Assembly (NCBI GenBank): GCA_030038765.1
Contig: JASHRA010000179.1
Span: 1 to 10,300, forward strand
From: Candidatus Dormiibacterota bacterium
GTDB taxonomy: Bacteria; Chloroflexota; Dormibacteria; Aeolococcales; Bog-877
Direction: 5' to 3'
DNA length: 10,300 nt
A program made the translations under genes and the position numbers. Each line of letters starts with the position of its first letter. Positions within the stretch are counted from its first letter, which is position 1. Positions 1-6,793 of this stretch are shown in pieces. The notes below the pieces were generated by a model, which had not been told where the DNA came from, searched no databases, and worked only from the letters and a program-made list of their open reading frames with translations.

Positions 1-25
1 CTCAGTGCCTGGTAGCTAACGAAGC

Positions 26-1924
26 CTAGGAGACGCGGTAGTCCTCGGGATAGAGCTCGTCGAAGACTCTCTGGGGCACCAGACCGCTGAGCTTGTTGCT
101 GTAGATGGTCAGTGCCTGTGGTGAGTTCGGCATCCAGATAACTGGCAGCTGCTCCGCGAGGTAGTTCTCGTACTTCTTGATCGCCGTGATCTCGGCCGCC
201 GGCGTCGATGCCGTGGTCGTCTCCTTGATCAAGCTGTTGGCCTCGGCGCTGTTGTAGTTGCCCGTGTTCGAGCTGGCGCCCACCTCCCAGAGCTCCTCGC
301 CTGTGGGCAGGAAGTCCGGAGAGTAGACCCAGCCGCCACCCCAGTAGTCGAGGTCCCAGGCGTAGCCCGGGGTGTAGGCGTTGGTGATGACGTCGCCGAA
401 GGTCTCCGGAGTCTCGACCTCCGCGTTGATCCCTGCCTGGGACTTCCAGTCAGAAACCAGCGTCGTCATCTCGTCGGTGAACTCCTGGCCGTTGATGACG
501 TAGAGGAACTTGAACTGGAGCTTCTCGTTCTTAGTGATGCCGGCGCCGCACTCGTCGGAGGCCGTCCCCGGCTTCGAGCAGACGCTGATGCCACCCTTGT
601 TCACGGTCCAGCCGTGGTCCTTGAGGAGGGACACGGCCTTGGCCGGGTCGTAGGGGTAGACCCCGTTCTTGCTGGCCTCCAGGCTGCTCAGGAACGGGTT
701 CTCCTTGGTGTTCGACGGATAGGTCGGTACCGGCCCGTTGTTGACCGAGCCCTGACCGCCCACGTAGTAGTCCTTGATGAACTGCTTCTGGTTCACCAGG
801 GACTGGATCGCCTGGCGGATGTACAGCTGCTTGAACAGCGGTCCCACCTGGGCGTTGCTGAAGTCGTAGGGCATGTAGTTGGTCGAGTAGATGCCCCAGT
901 AGTTGGCCTTGTAGCCGGTGTGCTCCAGCTCCTTCAACTGGGAGTAGTCCTCCGCCGGCATGTAGCCGATCGTGAGGTCACCCGCCTTGAGCTCGTTGAA
1001 CTCAGATGTGGGGCTGGTGAAGGGGATCTCCTCGAAGGCCTTGATGTCTGCCTTGTCAGGTCCCGAGTAGCGATCGTTTGGCACCAGCTTGGCGTAGCCC
1101 GAGATGTTGTACTGGGAGATCTTGAAGGGGCCACTCACGACCTGCCACATCGGGTTGGTCGCGTAGGTGCTGGCGTCCTGCGACTCGCTGTTGATGTACT
1201 GCGCGACGGCGAGCGCGCCGGTCGTGGCAGTGCCGGGAACCGTCTCGTCGTAGTTGCCCACGGGGCTGCTGGCCGAGGTCTTGTCCCAGACGTGCTGCGG
1301 GATGGGGCTGATCTGGCTCAGCTCGTTGTACGTGAACCACTCCGGGTCGTAAGACCCGTTCAGCTGCATGACGACGGTGTAGGTCCCGGTCGCCTTGTAG
1401 CTCGTGACGTTGTCAGGGAACAGCCCGGCAACGTATGCGCCCCAGCCCGGTCCAGGCGCACTGGCGCTTCCGATGTTGGACGCGGCCGAACTGACGGATG
1501 CCTTGAGCAGGTTCATCCAGAAGACCACGTCGCGGGCCGTGATCGGCTTGCCGTCGGACCAGACCCAGTGCTTCAGGGTGATGGTCACCGTCCTGTTGTC
1601 GTTGCTGTACTTGGGCTGTTCCGCGACGCTGAGTGCCGGGTTGATGACTGGCCTGCCGTTGTCACCGAACCAGTACAGGGGGCGCCACATCAGCCAGGAG
1701 AAGTACTGGGCATTGGTGGTGCTGAAGTAGCTGGCGGCTTCCAGCGGCGAGATGTAGGTCGGAGTCGCCGCCGGGGCCTCAGCCCAGGTGACGATCTTGC
1801 TCCCGCTCCCTGAGGAAGCGGCGTTGGCGGTGAGGGCGCCCGATCCCAGGGCCAGGGCCAGGACGCCGGCCACGCCGGCCAGCCCGACCAGACGCCACGT
1901 CCGGAATCTCGGTATCTTGCTCAC
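26..1924 (-). CDS. ABC transporter substrate-binding protein, family 5 (SBP1)
   Basis: Extracytoplasmic solute-binding protein of the DppA/OppA family (SBP_bac_5). It would capture a peptide or similar solute and hand it to the DppB/DppC permeases encoded just upstream. The 632-aa product starts at GTG (1924-1922), preceded by AAGGA with a 7-nt gap. Residues 1-35 form a Sec-type signal peptide: basic start, hydrophobic core about 12-30, and a likely cut after Ala-Asn-Ala at 33-35. There is no lipobox cysteine, unusual for a Gram-positive SBP. Family features include RPLYWFG (81-87), a WSDGKPITARDV block (122-133), the KAGDLTIGY region (313-321), and IRQAIQ (369-374), which begins the second lobe. 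Cys449 and Cys459 are probably a disulfide. It is longer than enteric DppA (about 535 aa). It is close to SBP2, roughly four-fifths identical by eye, but diverges sharply at residues 61-80. Ligand unknown. Confidence 0.95.
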   Translation of the reverse strand: MSKIPRFRTWRLVGLAGVAGVLALALGSGALTANAASSGSGSKIVTWAEAPAATPTYISPLEAASYFSTTNAQYFSWLMWRPLYWFGDNGRPVINPALSVAEQPKYSNDNRTVTITLKHWVWSDGKPITARDVVFWMNLLKASVSSAASNIGSASAPGPGWGAYVAGLFPDNVTSYKATGTYTVVMQLNGSYDPEWFTYNELSQISPIPQHVWDKTSASSPVGNYDETVPGTATTGALAVAQYINSESQDASTYATNPMWQVVSGPFKISQYNISGYAKLVPNDRYSGPDKADIKAFEEIPFTSPTSEFNELKAGDLTIGYMPAEDYSQLKELEHTGYKANYWGIYSTNYMPYDFSNAQVGPLFKQLYIRQAIQSLVNQKQFIKDYYVGGQGSVNNGPVPTYPSNTKENPFLSSLEASKNGVYPYDPAKAVSLLKDHGWTVNKGGISVCSKPGTASDECGAGITKNEKLQFKFLYVINGQEFTDEMTTLVSDWKSQAGINAEVETPETFGDVITNAYTPGYAWDLDYWGGGWVYSPDFLPTGEELWEVGASSNTGNYNSAEANSLIKETTTASTPAAEITAIKKYENYLAEQLPVIWMPNSPQALTIYSNKLSGLVPQRVFDELYPEDYRVS

Positions 1925-2108
1925 TCCTCTTTCCTTCCCTCCACGTAGTGCTGGGTCACCGGAGTGTCGAAGCTCCGGCCATCTTCAAACCGCGGTATCC
2001 CCCACGGTTGGCTGGCATGGTACCCGGGTGGCGGCACCGCCGCCATCCCCCGCCGGGGTGATTCTCGAGATCACCTCCTCACCAACTGCCCGCGTCGCGA
2101 GCCCATGT
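1925..2108 (-). other. Intercistronic region dense in inverted repeats, dppC to SBP1
   Basis: This gap separates the dppC stop from the SBP1 start and is far longer than the 48-nt dppB-dppC spacing. It contains many short dyads: CCGGAG/CTCCGG (1959-1964 and 1973-1978), AACCG/CGGTT (1988-1992 and 2005-2009), palindromes ACCGCGGT (1989-1996) and ACCCGGGT (2022-2029), GGCGGC/GCCGCC (2030-2035 and 2039-2044), CCCC/GGGG (2048-2051 and 2055-2058) and GGTGAT/ATCACC (2057-2062 and 2070-2075). No convincing -35/-10 pair was found on the minus strand. It may therefore be a structured leader, an mRNA processing region or a weak attenuator rather than a promoter. A minus-strand frame of 41 codons (2046-1921) overlaps the SBP1 start by 4 nt but is not supported as a gene. 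Confidence 0.6.
2057..2079 (-). promoter_or_regulatory. Isolated strong Shine-Dalgarno sequence inside a hairpin
   Basis: On the minus strand, AGGAGGTGATC (2079-2069) is an exact complement of the usual 3' tail of 16S rRNA. Part of it (GGTGAT) is one arm of a 6-bp stem whose other arm is ATCACC in the same strand (2062-2057), with a 7-nt loop containing the palindrome CTCGAG. No ATG or GTG lies at normal spacing downstream, except a GTG that overlaps the site itself. It may be a ribosome standby site, a regulatory structure, a remnant start of a lost gene, or chance. The sequence match is direct; the role is inference. Confidence 0.35.
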
Positions 2109-3041
2109 CTATCGGCGCTGCAGCCGGACCTCCAGGGCATCGCGGAGCGCATCACCGACGAAGTTGAAGGCCATCACCACGAGCACGATGCAGATGCCCG
2201 GCGGGTAGATCAACCACCAGTACCCGGCGTAGATGTAGCTCGTGCCGTTGGAGAGCTCCAGGCCCCAGTTCGTGGCCGGGGGGGCGATCCCGAACCCGAG
2301 GAAGCTGAGGGTCGCGACCGCGACGATGGCGTCAGCCACCTGGAAGGTGGCATTGACCACCACGACTCCGATCGAGTTGGGGATGATGTGGCGCAGCAGG
2401 ACCCTGCGCTGACTGCCTCCCATGACCTTCACCGCCTGGACGTACTCACGCACGCGCAGGGACAGTGTCTCCCCCCGCACAAGTCGGGCGGGTCCCAGCC
2501 AGGCAACGAACGCGATGGCGATGATCAGCTCCGGGACCGAGACGCTGAAGATCGTTCCGAGCAGGATCAGAAGGAGGAGGAAGGGGATAGCGAGCATGGA
2601 GTCAACGATTCTCATCATCACGGAATCGATGAAGCCCCCCGCGAGTCCTGCGGTCGCACCCCACAGGACGCCAACGCCGACCGCCAAGACGGCCGCCGCG
2701 AGCCCTACCTCGAGCGAGGTCTGGCCGCCCAGCATGAGCCGTCCCAGGTTGTCGAACCCCGTGTCATCCGTCCCCAGCAGGTGCCTCAGGCTCGGTGCCT
2801 CGTCCTTGATGTTGGGGTTGGTGAACACCTGCTGGGTGTGGTAGATCAGCGGGCCGACGAAGCAGAACAGGAGGAAGAAGATGATGATCCCGATCCCGAT
2901 CGTGGCCAGCTTGTTCTCCATGAAAACGGCCAGGATCATCCGCCAAGCGCTTCCGCTCTTGTAGGCCTCTCCGCCCTCTGGCGTCGCCGACAGCAGGTCG
3001 GTGTCGGTCGCGCCCAGGCTGGTGTTGATACCCAAGCTCAC
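2109..3041 (-). CDS. dppC: ABC transporter permease, DppC/OppC type
   Basis: Second membrane subunit of a peptide-type ABC importer. It would pair with the DppB-type subunit to form the channel and contact the ATPases on the cytoplasmic side. The 310-aa length is normal for DppC. The N-terminal cytoplasmic stretch and first membrane segment (about 45-68) match the OppC_N region. The family signature GTDDTGFDNLGR (90-101) follows the first periplasmic segment. Further membrane segments lie near 111-135, 150-185, 223-250 and 280-297. The EAA coupling loop is at about 199-222 (EYVQAVKVMGG, then HIIPN). The start is GTG (3041-3039), preceded by an AAAGGGGGG run with a 7-nt gap. It begins 48 nt after dppB ends, so the two are almost certainly co-transcribed. 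The symbol denotes family; the substrate is not known to be a dipeptide. Confidence 0.95.
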   Translation of the reverse strand: MSLGINTSLGATDTDLLSATPEGGEAYKSGSAWRMILAVFMENKLATIGIGIIIFFLLFCFVGPLIYHTQQVFTNPNIKDEAPSLRHLLGTDDTGFDNLGRLMLGGQTSLEVGLAAAVLAVGVGVLWGATAGLAGGFIDSVMMRIVDSMLAIPFLLLLILLGTIFSVSVPELIIAIAFVAWLGPARLVRGETLSLRVREYVQAVKVMGGSQRRVLLRHIIPNSIGVVVVNATFQVADAIVAVATLSFLGFGIAPPATNWGLELSNGTSYIYAGYWWLIYPPGICIVLVVMAFNFVGDALRDALEVRLQRR

Positions 3042-3089
3042 CCCGGGACCCCCCTTTGGCGCCTGACGAACACCGCCCTCCGCGCCAGC

Positions 3090-4031
3090 TCAGACATATC
3101 GGATCCTAGGATCTGCCACTGCATAGAGAATGTCCGCCACCAGGGATCCGATCACGGTGGCCACCGCCACCACCAGGGTCACCCCGAGGAGCACCGGGAA
3201 GTCATCGTTCTGCGCGGAGATGAAGAACAGATATCCCATCCCCGGGTAGTTGAAGACCGTCTCGGTGACCACCGCACCGCTGACGATTCCCGGGATGCTG
3301 AGCCCGATCAGGGTCAGGACCGGGATGAGGGCGTTGCGAAGCACGTGCCGGAAGAGCACACGTGAGCCCGAGGCCCCCTTCGCCTTAGCCGTTCGGACGT
3401 AGTCCTGGACCAGGTTCTCCAGCATCGAACTTCGCATGTACCGGCTGAACAGGGCAAGCGTCACCAGCGTCAGCGTGGCAATGGGAAGGACCAGGGCGTT
3501 CAGCTGGGAGAAGAGGCTGCCCTGCACCTGTGGTGCCTCGGGCGGCAGCCAGTTGAGGGTGGCGCTGAAGATGATGATCAGGAGGATGCCCAGCCAGAAC
3601 GTGGGCATGGAGTAGAAGATGAAGGAGAGGCCGGTGAGCGTGTAGTCGTCGGGCTTGTTGCGCCGCACCGCCTGCAGGACACCGAGCGGCACCGCTATCA
3701 GGACCGCCAGCACCGTTGAAGTCCCGACCAGGAGCAGCGTGTTGGGCAGCCGCTGCGCCAGCAGGGAGTCGACCGAGGCCGTCTGGCGGTAGGAGTACCC
3801 GAGATCGAAGTGCGCGAGGTTCCAGAGCCAGAGGAGGTACTGGAACGGGAGGGGCCGGTCCAGGCCCAGCTGCTTGGTCAGGGACGCGACGTCCGCCTTG
3901 CTCGCCCGGGGTCCGAGGATGGCCCTCACGGGGTTGCCGGGGAGGAGATGGAGGAGGATGAAGGTGATGATCGAGACGCCGATCACCACGATCAGCGCCT
4001 GGAGGATGCGCCGGATCAGGTACCCGACCAT
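3090..4031 (-). CDS. dppB: ABC transporter permease, DppB/OppB type
   Basis: First membrane subunit of the peptide-type importer, 313 aa, normal length for DppB. The N-terminus, GYLIRRILQALIVVIGVSII, is typical of the family and forms the first membrane segment (about 9-29). It is followed by the LLPGNPVRAILGPRAS region (29-44) and LGLDRPLPFQYLLWL (55-69). Other membrane segments lie near 97-120, 133-158, 178-197, 235-255 and 280-305. The EAA coupling loop is at about 210-234 (DYVRTAKAKGA, then HVLRNALIP), and the family's ADPRIRYV tail ends the protein. The ATG start (4031-4029) has GGAGG with an 8-nt gap. It lies 107 nt after SBP2, across a strong hairpin, and just before dppC. Expression is probably lower than SBP2 because of that hairpin. 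The symbol denotes family, not a proven substrate. Confidence 0.96.
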   Translation of the reverse strand: MVGYLIRRILQALIVVIGVSIITFILLHLLPGNPVRAILGPRASKADVASLTKQLGLDRPLPFQYLLWLWNLAHFDLGYSYRQTASVDSLLAQRLPNTLLLVGTSTVLAVLIAVPLGVLQAVRRNKPDDYTLTGLSFIFYSMPTFWLGILLIIIFSATLNWLPPEAPQVQGSLFSQLNALVLPIATLTLVTLALFSRYMRSSMLENLVQDYVRTAKAKGASGSRVLFRHVLRNALIPVLTLIGLSIPGIVSGAVVTETVFNYPGMGYLFFISAQNDDFPVLLGVTLVVAVATVIGSLVADILYAVADPRIRYV

Positions 4032-4075
4032 CTCACGTCCCTCCGGGCCTCACTGCCTTGAGCGTCTGATTACAA

Positions 4076-4114
4076 CGGCAACCGGGGCCCAGCTTCTGCT
4101 GGGCCCCGTTGCCG
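4076..4114 (-). terminator. Strong hairpin between SBP2 and dppB (attenuator or mRNA stabiliser)
   Basis: A 17-base arm (4114-4098) pairs perfectly with an 18-base arm (4093-4076) apart from one bulged G. The loop is AGAA on the transcribed strand. It begins 24 nt after the SBP2 stop. The bases after it on the minus strand are TTGTAATC, so the U-tract is weak. In ABC importer operons, hairpins at this position often make the binding protein more abundant than the permeases, by partial termination or by protecting the upstream mRNA end. The pairing is directly visible. Which mechanism applies cannot be told from sequence. Confidence 0.75.
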
Positions 4115-4138
4115 CCACTCTGCCGATTTACGCCGCCG

Positions 4139-6034
4139 CTACGAGAGCCGGTAGTCCTCCGGGTAGAGCTCGTCGAAGATGCCCTGGGGTACGAGTCCGC
4201 TGAGCTTGTTGGTGTAGATGGTCAGCGCCTGCGGCTCGTTCGGCATCCAGATCACCGGAAGCTGCTCGGCCAGGTAGTTCTCGTACTTGTCTATCGCCTT
4301 GATCTCCGCCGCCGGCGTCGGCGCCGTGGTCGTGGCCTTGATCAGCGAGTTCGCCTCGGCGTTGTCGTAGTTGCCGGTGTCAGAACTGGCTCCCGCCTCC
4401 CAGAGCTCCTCGCCCGTCGGCAGGTAGTCCGGGGCGTAGATCCATCCGGCACCCCAGTTGTCGACGTCCCAGGCGTAGCCCGGTGTGTAGGCGTTGCCGA
4501 CGACGTCACCGAACGGCTCGGGGGTCTTGACGACCGCGTCGATGCCTGCCTCTTGCTTCCAGCCCGAAACCAGACTGGTCATCTCGTCGGTGAACACCGT
4601 GCCGATGGAGGCGTAGAGGAAGGTGAACTTGAGTTGCTCACCCTTGGTGATGCCGGCGCCGCACTCGTCGGAGGCCGTCCCCGCCTTGGAGCAGACGCTG
4701 ACGCCGCCCTTGTTCACGGTCCAGCCGTGGTCCTTGAGAAGGGACACGGCCTTGGCCGGGTCGTAGGGGTAGACGCCGTTCTGATTCGACTCCAGAGAGC
4801 TGAGGAACGGGTTCTCCTTGGTGCTCGAGGGGTAGGTCGGCACCGGCCCGTTGTTGACGGTGCCCACGGCCCCGACGTAGTAGTCCTTGATGAGCTGCTT
4901 CTGGTCCACCAGGGACTGGATCGCCTGCCGCACGTAGAGCTGCTTGAAGATCGCGCCCACCTGGGCGTTGCTGAAGTCGTACGGCATGTAGTTGGTCGAG
5001 TAGATGTTCCAGTAGTCGGCCTTGTAGCCGGTGTGCTCCAGCTCCTTCAGCTGGGAGTAGTCGGCGGTCGGGAGGTAGCCGATGTCCAGCCCACCGGCCT
5101 TGAGCTCGTTGAACTCGGCCGTGTCACTGGTGAAGGGGATCTCCTCGAAGGCCTTGATGTCCGGCTTGACCGGTCCCGAGTAGCGGTCGTTGGGGACCAG
5201 CTTGACGTAGCCCGAGATGTTGTACTGGGCCAGCTTGAAGGGCCCGCTCACCACCTGCCACAGAGGGTTGGTGGAGTAGGTGCTGGTGTCCTGGGCCTCG
5301 ACGTTGATGAACTGCGCGACCGCGAGAGCGCCGGTGGTGGCGGTGCCGGGAACGGTCTCGTCGTAGTTGCCCACCGGGCTGCTGGCCGAGGTCTTGTCCC
5401 ACACGTGCTGTGGGATCGGGGTCACCTGGCTCAACTCGTTGTAGGTGAACCAGGTCGGGTTGTACGAGGCGTTCAGCTGCATGACCACGGTGTAGGTGCC
5501 AGTGGCCTTGTAGCTGGTGACGTTGTCAGGGAAGAGGCCAGGGACGTAGGCCCCGTAGCCAGGTCCGGGCGCGTTGGCGTTGCCGATGCTGGAGGCCGCA
5601 GGGCTGACCGCAGCCTTGAGCAGGTTCATCCAGAAGACCACATCGCGGGCCGTGATCGGCTTGCCGTCGGACCAGACCCAGTGCTTGAGGTCGATGGTCA
5701 CGGTCTCGTTGTTGTTGCTGAACTTGGGTGGCGCGGCAAGGCTGAGGCTGTCGTTGAGGATCGGCTTGCCATCGTCGCCGAACCAGTACAGAGGCCGGTA
5801 GATGAACTCCGAGAACTGGGAAAGGTTGCTGGTGGTGAAGTAGGTCGTCCCGATCAGGGGCGAGATGTAGTTGGGGCCGGCGTTGGCGGCCTCTCCCCAG
5901 GTGACGATCCTGCTGGCGCTGCCCGAGGTGGCGGCGCTCGCGGTCAGCGCCCCTGAGCCCAGGGTGGCGACCGTCAACCCGGCCAGGGCGACCAGCCCGG
6001 CCACCCGCCAATGGGGCAGTCTGGGTACTCTCAC
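4139..6034 (-). CDS. ABC transporter substrate-binding protein, family 5 (SBP2)
   Basis: Extracytoplasmic solute-binding protein of the DppA/OppA family and close paralogue of SBP1. It is the first transporter gene of the cluster. The chosen start is GTG at 6034-6032, giving 631 aa. The protein then aligns end to end with SBP1 from the first residues, and AAGGAGG lies 12 nt upstream. An in-frame ATG at 6127 would add 31 residues absent from SBP1, would put the Shine-Dalgarno inside the gene and would coincide with a promoter -10, so it is rejected. The signal peptide spans about 1-34, ending Ala-Ser-Ala, with no lipobox cysteine. Conserved blocks (RPLYWFG, WSDGKPITARDV, VRQAIQ, and the Cys pair near 448 and 458) match SBP1. 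The block after YISP and the FLYASIG region differ. These changes may alter ligand choice; the ligand is unknown. Confidence 0.94.
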   Translation of the reverse strand: MRVPRLPHWRVAGLVALAGLTVATLGSGALTASAATSGSASRIVTWGEAANAGPNYISPLIGTTYFTTSNLSQFSEFIYRPLYWFGDDGKPILNDSLSLAAPPKFSNNNETVTIDLKHWVWSDGKPITARDVVFWMNLLKAAVSPAASSIGNANAPGPGYGAYVPGLFPDNVTSYKATGTYTVVMQLNASYNPTWFTYNELSQVTPIPQHVWDKTSASSPVGNYDETVPGTATTGALAVAQFINVEAQDTSTYSTNPLWQVVSGPFKLAQYNISGYVKLVPNDRYSGPVKPDIKAFEEIPFTSDTAEFNELKAGGLDIGYLPTADYSQLKELEHTGYKADYWNIYSTNYMPYDFSNAQVGAIFKQLYVRQAIQSLVDQKQLIKDYYVGAVGTVNNGPVPTYPSSTKENPFLSSLESNQNGVYPYDPAKAVSLLKDHGWTVNKGGVSVCSKAGTASDECGAGITKGEQLKFTFLYASIGTVFTDEMTSLVSGWKQEAGIDAVVKTPEPFGDVVGNAYTPGYAWDVDNWGAGWIYAPDYLPTGEELWEAGASSDTGNYDNAEANSLIKATTTAPTPAAEIKAIDKYENYLAEQLPVIWMPNEPQALTIYTNKLSGLVPQGIFDELYPEDYRLS

Positions 6035-6046
6035 GGCTTGCTTCTT

Positions 6047-6053
6047 CCTCCTT
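6047..6053 (-). promoter_or_regulatory. Shine-Dalgarno site that decides the SBP2 start
   Basis: AAGGAGG on the minus strand, 12 nt before the GTG at 6034. The spacing is a little long, but purine-rich AAGAAG follows and no better start codon lies nearby. Together with the alignment to SBP1, it supports the short form of SBP2 over the ATG at 6127. Confidence 0.6.
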
Positions 6054-6125
6054 GGTGCCGGCGCGACCCCCTCCTGGGCGCGGCCGGAGGGACGGGGCAG
6101 CCAGTTCGATCCGATTGTCGCGGGC

Positions 6126-6155
6126 ATCTTAGGCGCTGATTAACGCCCCTGTCAT
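6126..6155 (-). promoter_or_regulatory. Putative sigma70-like promoter for the SBP2 transporter genes, with dyad in spacer
   Basis: On the minus strand, ATGACA (6155-6150; 5 of 6 to TTGACA) is followed by an 18-nt spacer and TAAGAT (6131-6126; 4 of 6, and a TAnnnT form). The -35 overlaps the response regulator stop codon. Transcription would start near 6119, leaving a leader of about 85 nt before SBP2. Nearly all of the spacer is an imperfect dyad, GGCG-TTAATCAG-CGCC (6147-6132), a typical position for a repressor site. The layout would let the transporter be controlled separately from the two-component genes. It was found by eye, so the promoter call is moderate and the operator call is weak. 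Confidence 0.45.
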
Positions 6156-6793
6156 CCCCCTCCGGAGTGATTTCCGGCCCCGGCGGTGGTGGAAGTCGAG
6201 ATCAGACCGCGGCGCCAGCCACGGAGAACGGCGCCTGAGCGGTCGGCCGCCCCCAGCTTGTTGAAGACGTGGCTGACGTGGGTCTTGACCGTGTTCTCGC
6301 TGATGTGGAGAGCGGCCGCTATCTCCTGGTTCGACATCTCCTGGGCCATGCACTCCAGCACCTGGAGCTCGCGCGGGCTGATGGGCTCGCTCTCCACGCC
6401 CATCTCGCCCGGGCTGGCCAGCAGGACCTCACCGGCGGCGGCCCGGCGGATGGTGTCGGTGAGCTCGGAGCGCTCCACGTCCTTGAGCAGGAACCCGCTG
6501 GCCCCGGCCCGGGCGCTGAGGCTCAGGTAGTTCTCGTGGCCGAAGGTGGTGAGGATCACCACCTTGGTCTGGGGCAGCTCCTCGCGCAGGCGCCGGAGGG
6601 CGCCGATCCCGTCCAGGCCCGCCATCTGGACGTCCATCAGGACCACGTCCGGCCCGGAGGCGAGCGCCAGGGACACGGCCGACTCGCCGTCGGGGACGTC
6701 GCCCACTACCTCCAGGTCGGGCTCCGCCTCGAGCATGGCGCAGATGCCCTGGCGGACCACGGGGTGGTCGTCGGCGACGAGGACCCGGATCAC
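6152..6793 (-). CDS. NarL/FixJ-family response regulator
   Basis: DNA-binding response regulator of 213 aa, partner of the adjacent histidine kinase. The receiver domain spans about 2-118: acidic pair Asp8-Asp9, phospho-acceptor Asp54 (VLMD), switch Thr82 or Thr83, and conserved Lys104 (FLLKD). The C-terminal LuxR-type helix-turn-helix spans about 138-195 (ISPRELQVL, then NQEIAAALHISENTVKTHV with recognition helix near 166-178). The final 15 residues are a flexible Ser/Thr/Gly tail. The start is GTG, overlapping the kinase TGA as GTGA, the usual sign of translational coupling. The gene ends 117 nt before SBP2, with a putative promoter at the junction. Its likely targets include that promoter, but this is inferred from position only. 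Confidence 0.97.
   Translation of the reverse strand: MIRVLVADDHPVVRQGICAMLEAEPDLEVVGDVPDGESAVSLALASGPDVVLMDVQMAGLDGIGALRRLREELPQTKVVILTTFGHENYLSLSARAGASGFLLKDVERSELTDTIRRAAAGEVLLASPGEMGVESEPISPRELQVLECMAQEMSNQEIAAALHISENTVKTHVSHVFNKLGAADRSGAVLRGWRRGLISTSTTAGAGNHSGGG

Noticed and set aside
1993..2074. 29-codon minus-strand frame from the GTG overlapping the strong Shine-Dalgarno-like site (GTG at 2074, stop near 1988)
   Set aside because: The start codon lies inside the Shine-Dalgarno itself and its codon use is not gene-like.
1788..3365. 525-codon plus-strand frame crossing SBP1, the gap, dppC and part of dppB
   Set aside because: It runs through three well-supported genes in the wrong sense and reads as low-complexity Asp/Glu/Gln/Arg/His-rich sequence.
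4109..5956. 615-codon open frame on the plus strand opposite SBP2, and a similar 399-codon frame at 614-1813 opposite SBP1
   Set aside because: They are antisense shadows. Both mirror the paralogous SBP genes, have Val/Leu/Gly/Arg-rich composition with no domain, and arise because GC-rich genes leave the opposite frame open.
6035..6127. 31-residue N-terminal extension of SBP2 from ATG 6127
   Set aside because: It is absent from SBP1, would bury the Shine-Dalgarno and delay the signal peptide, and overlaps the putative -10 element.
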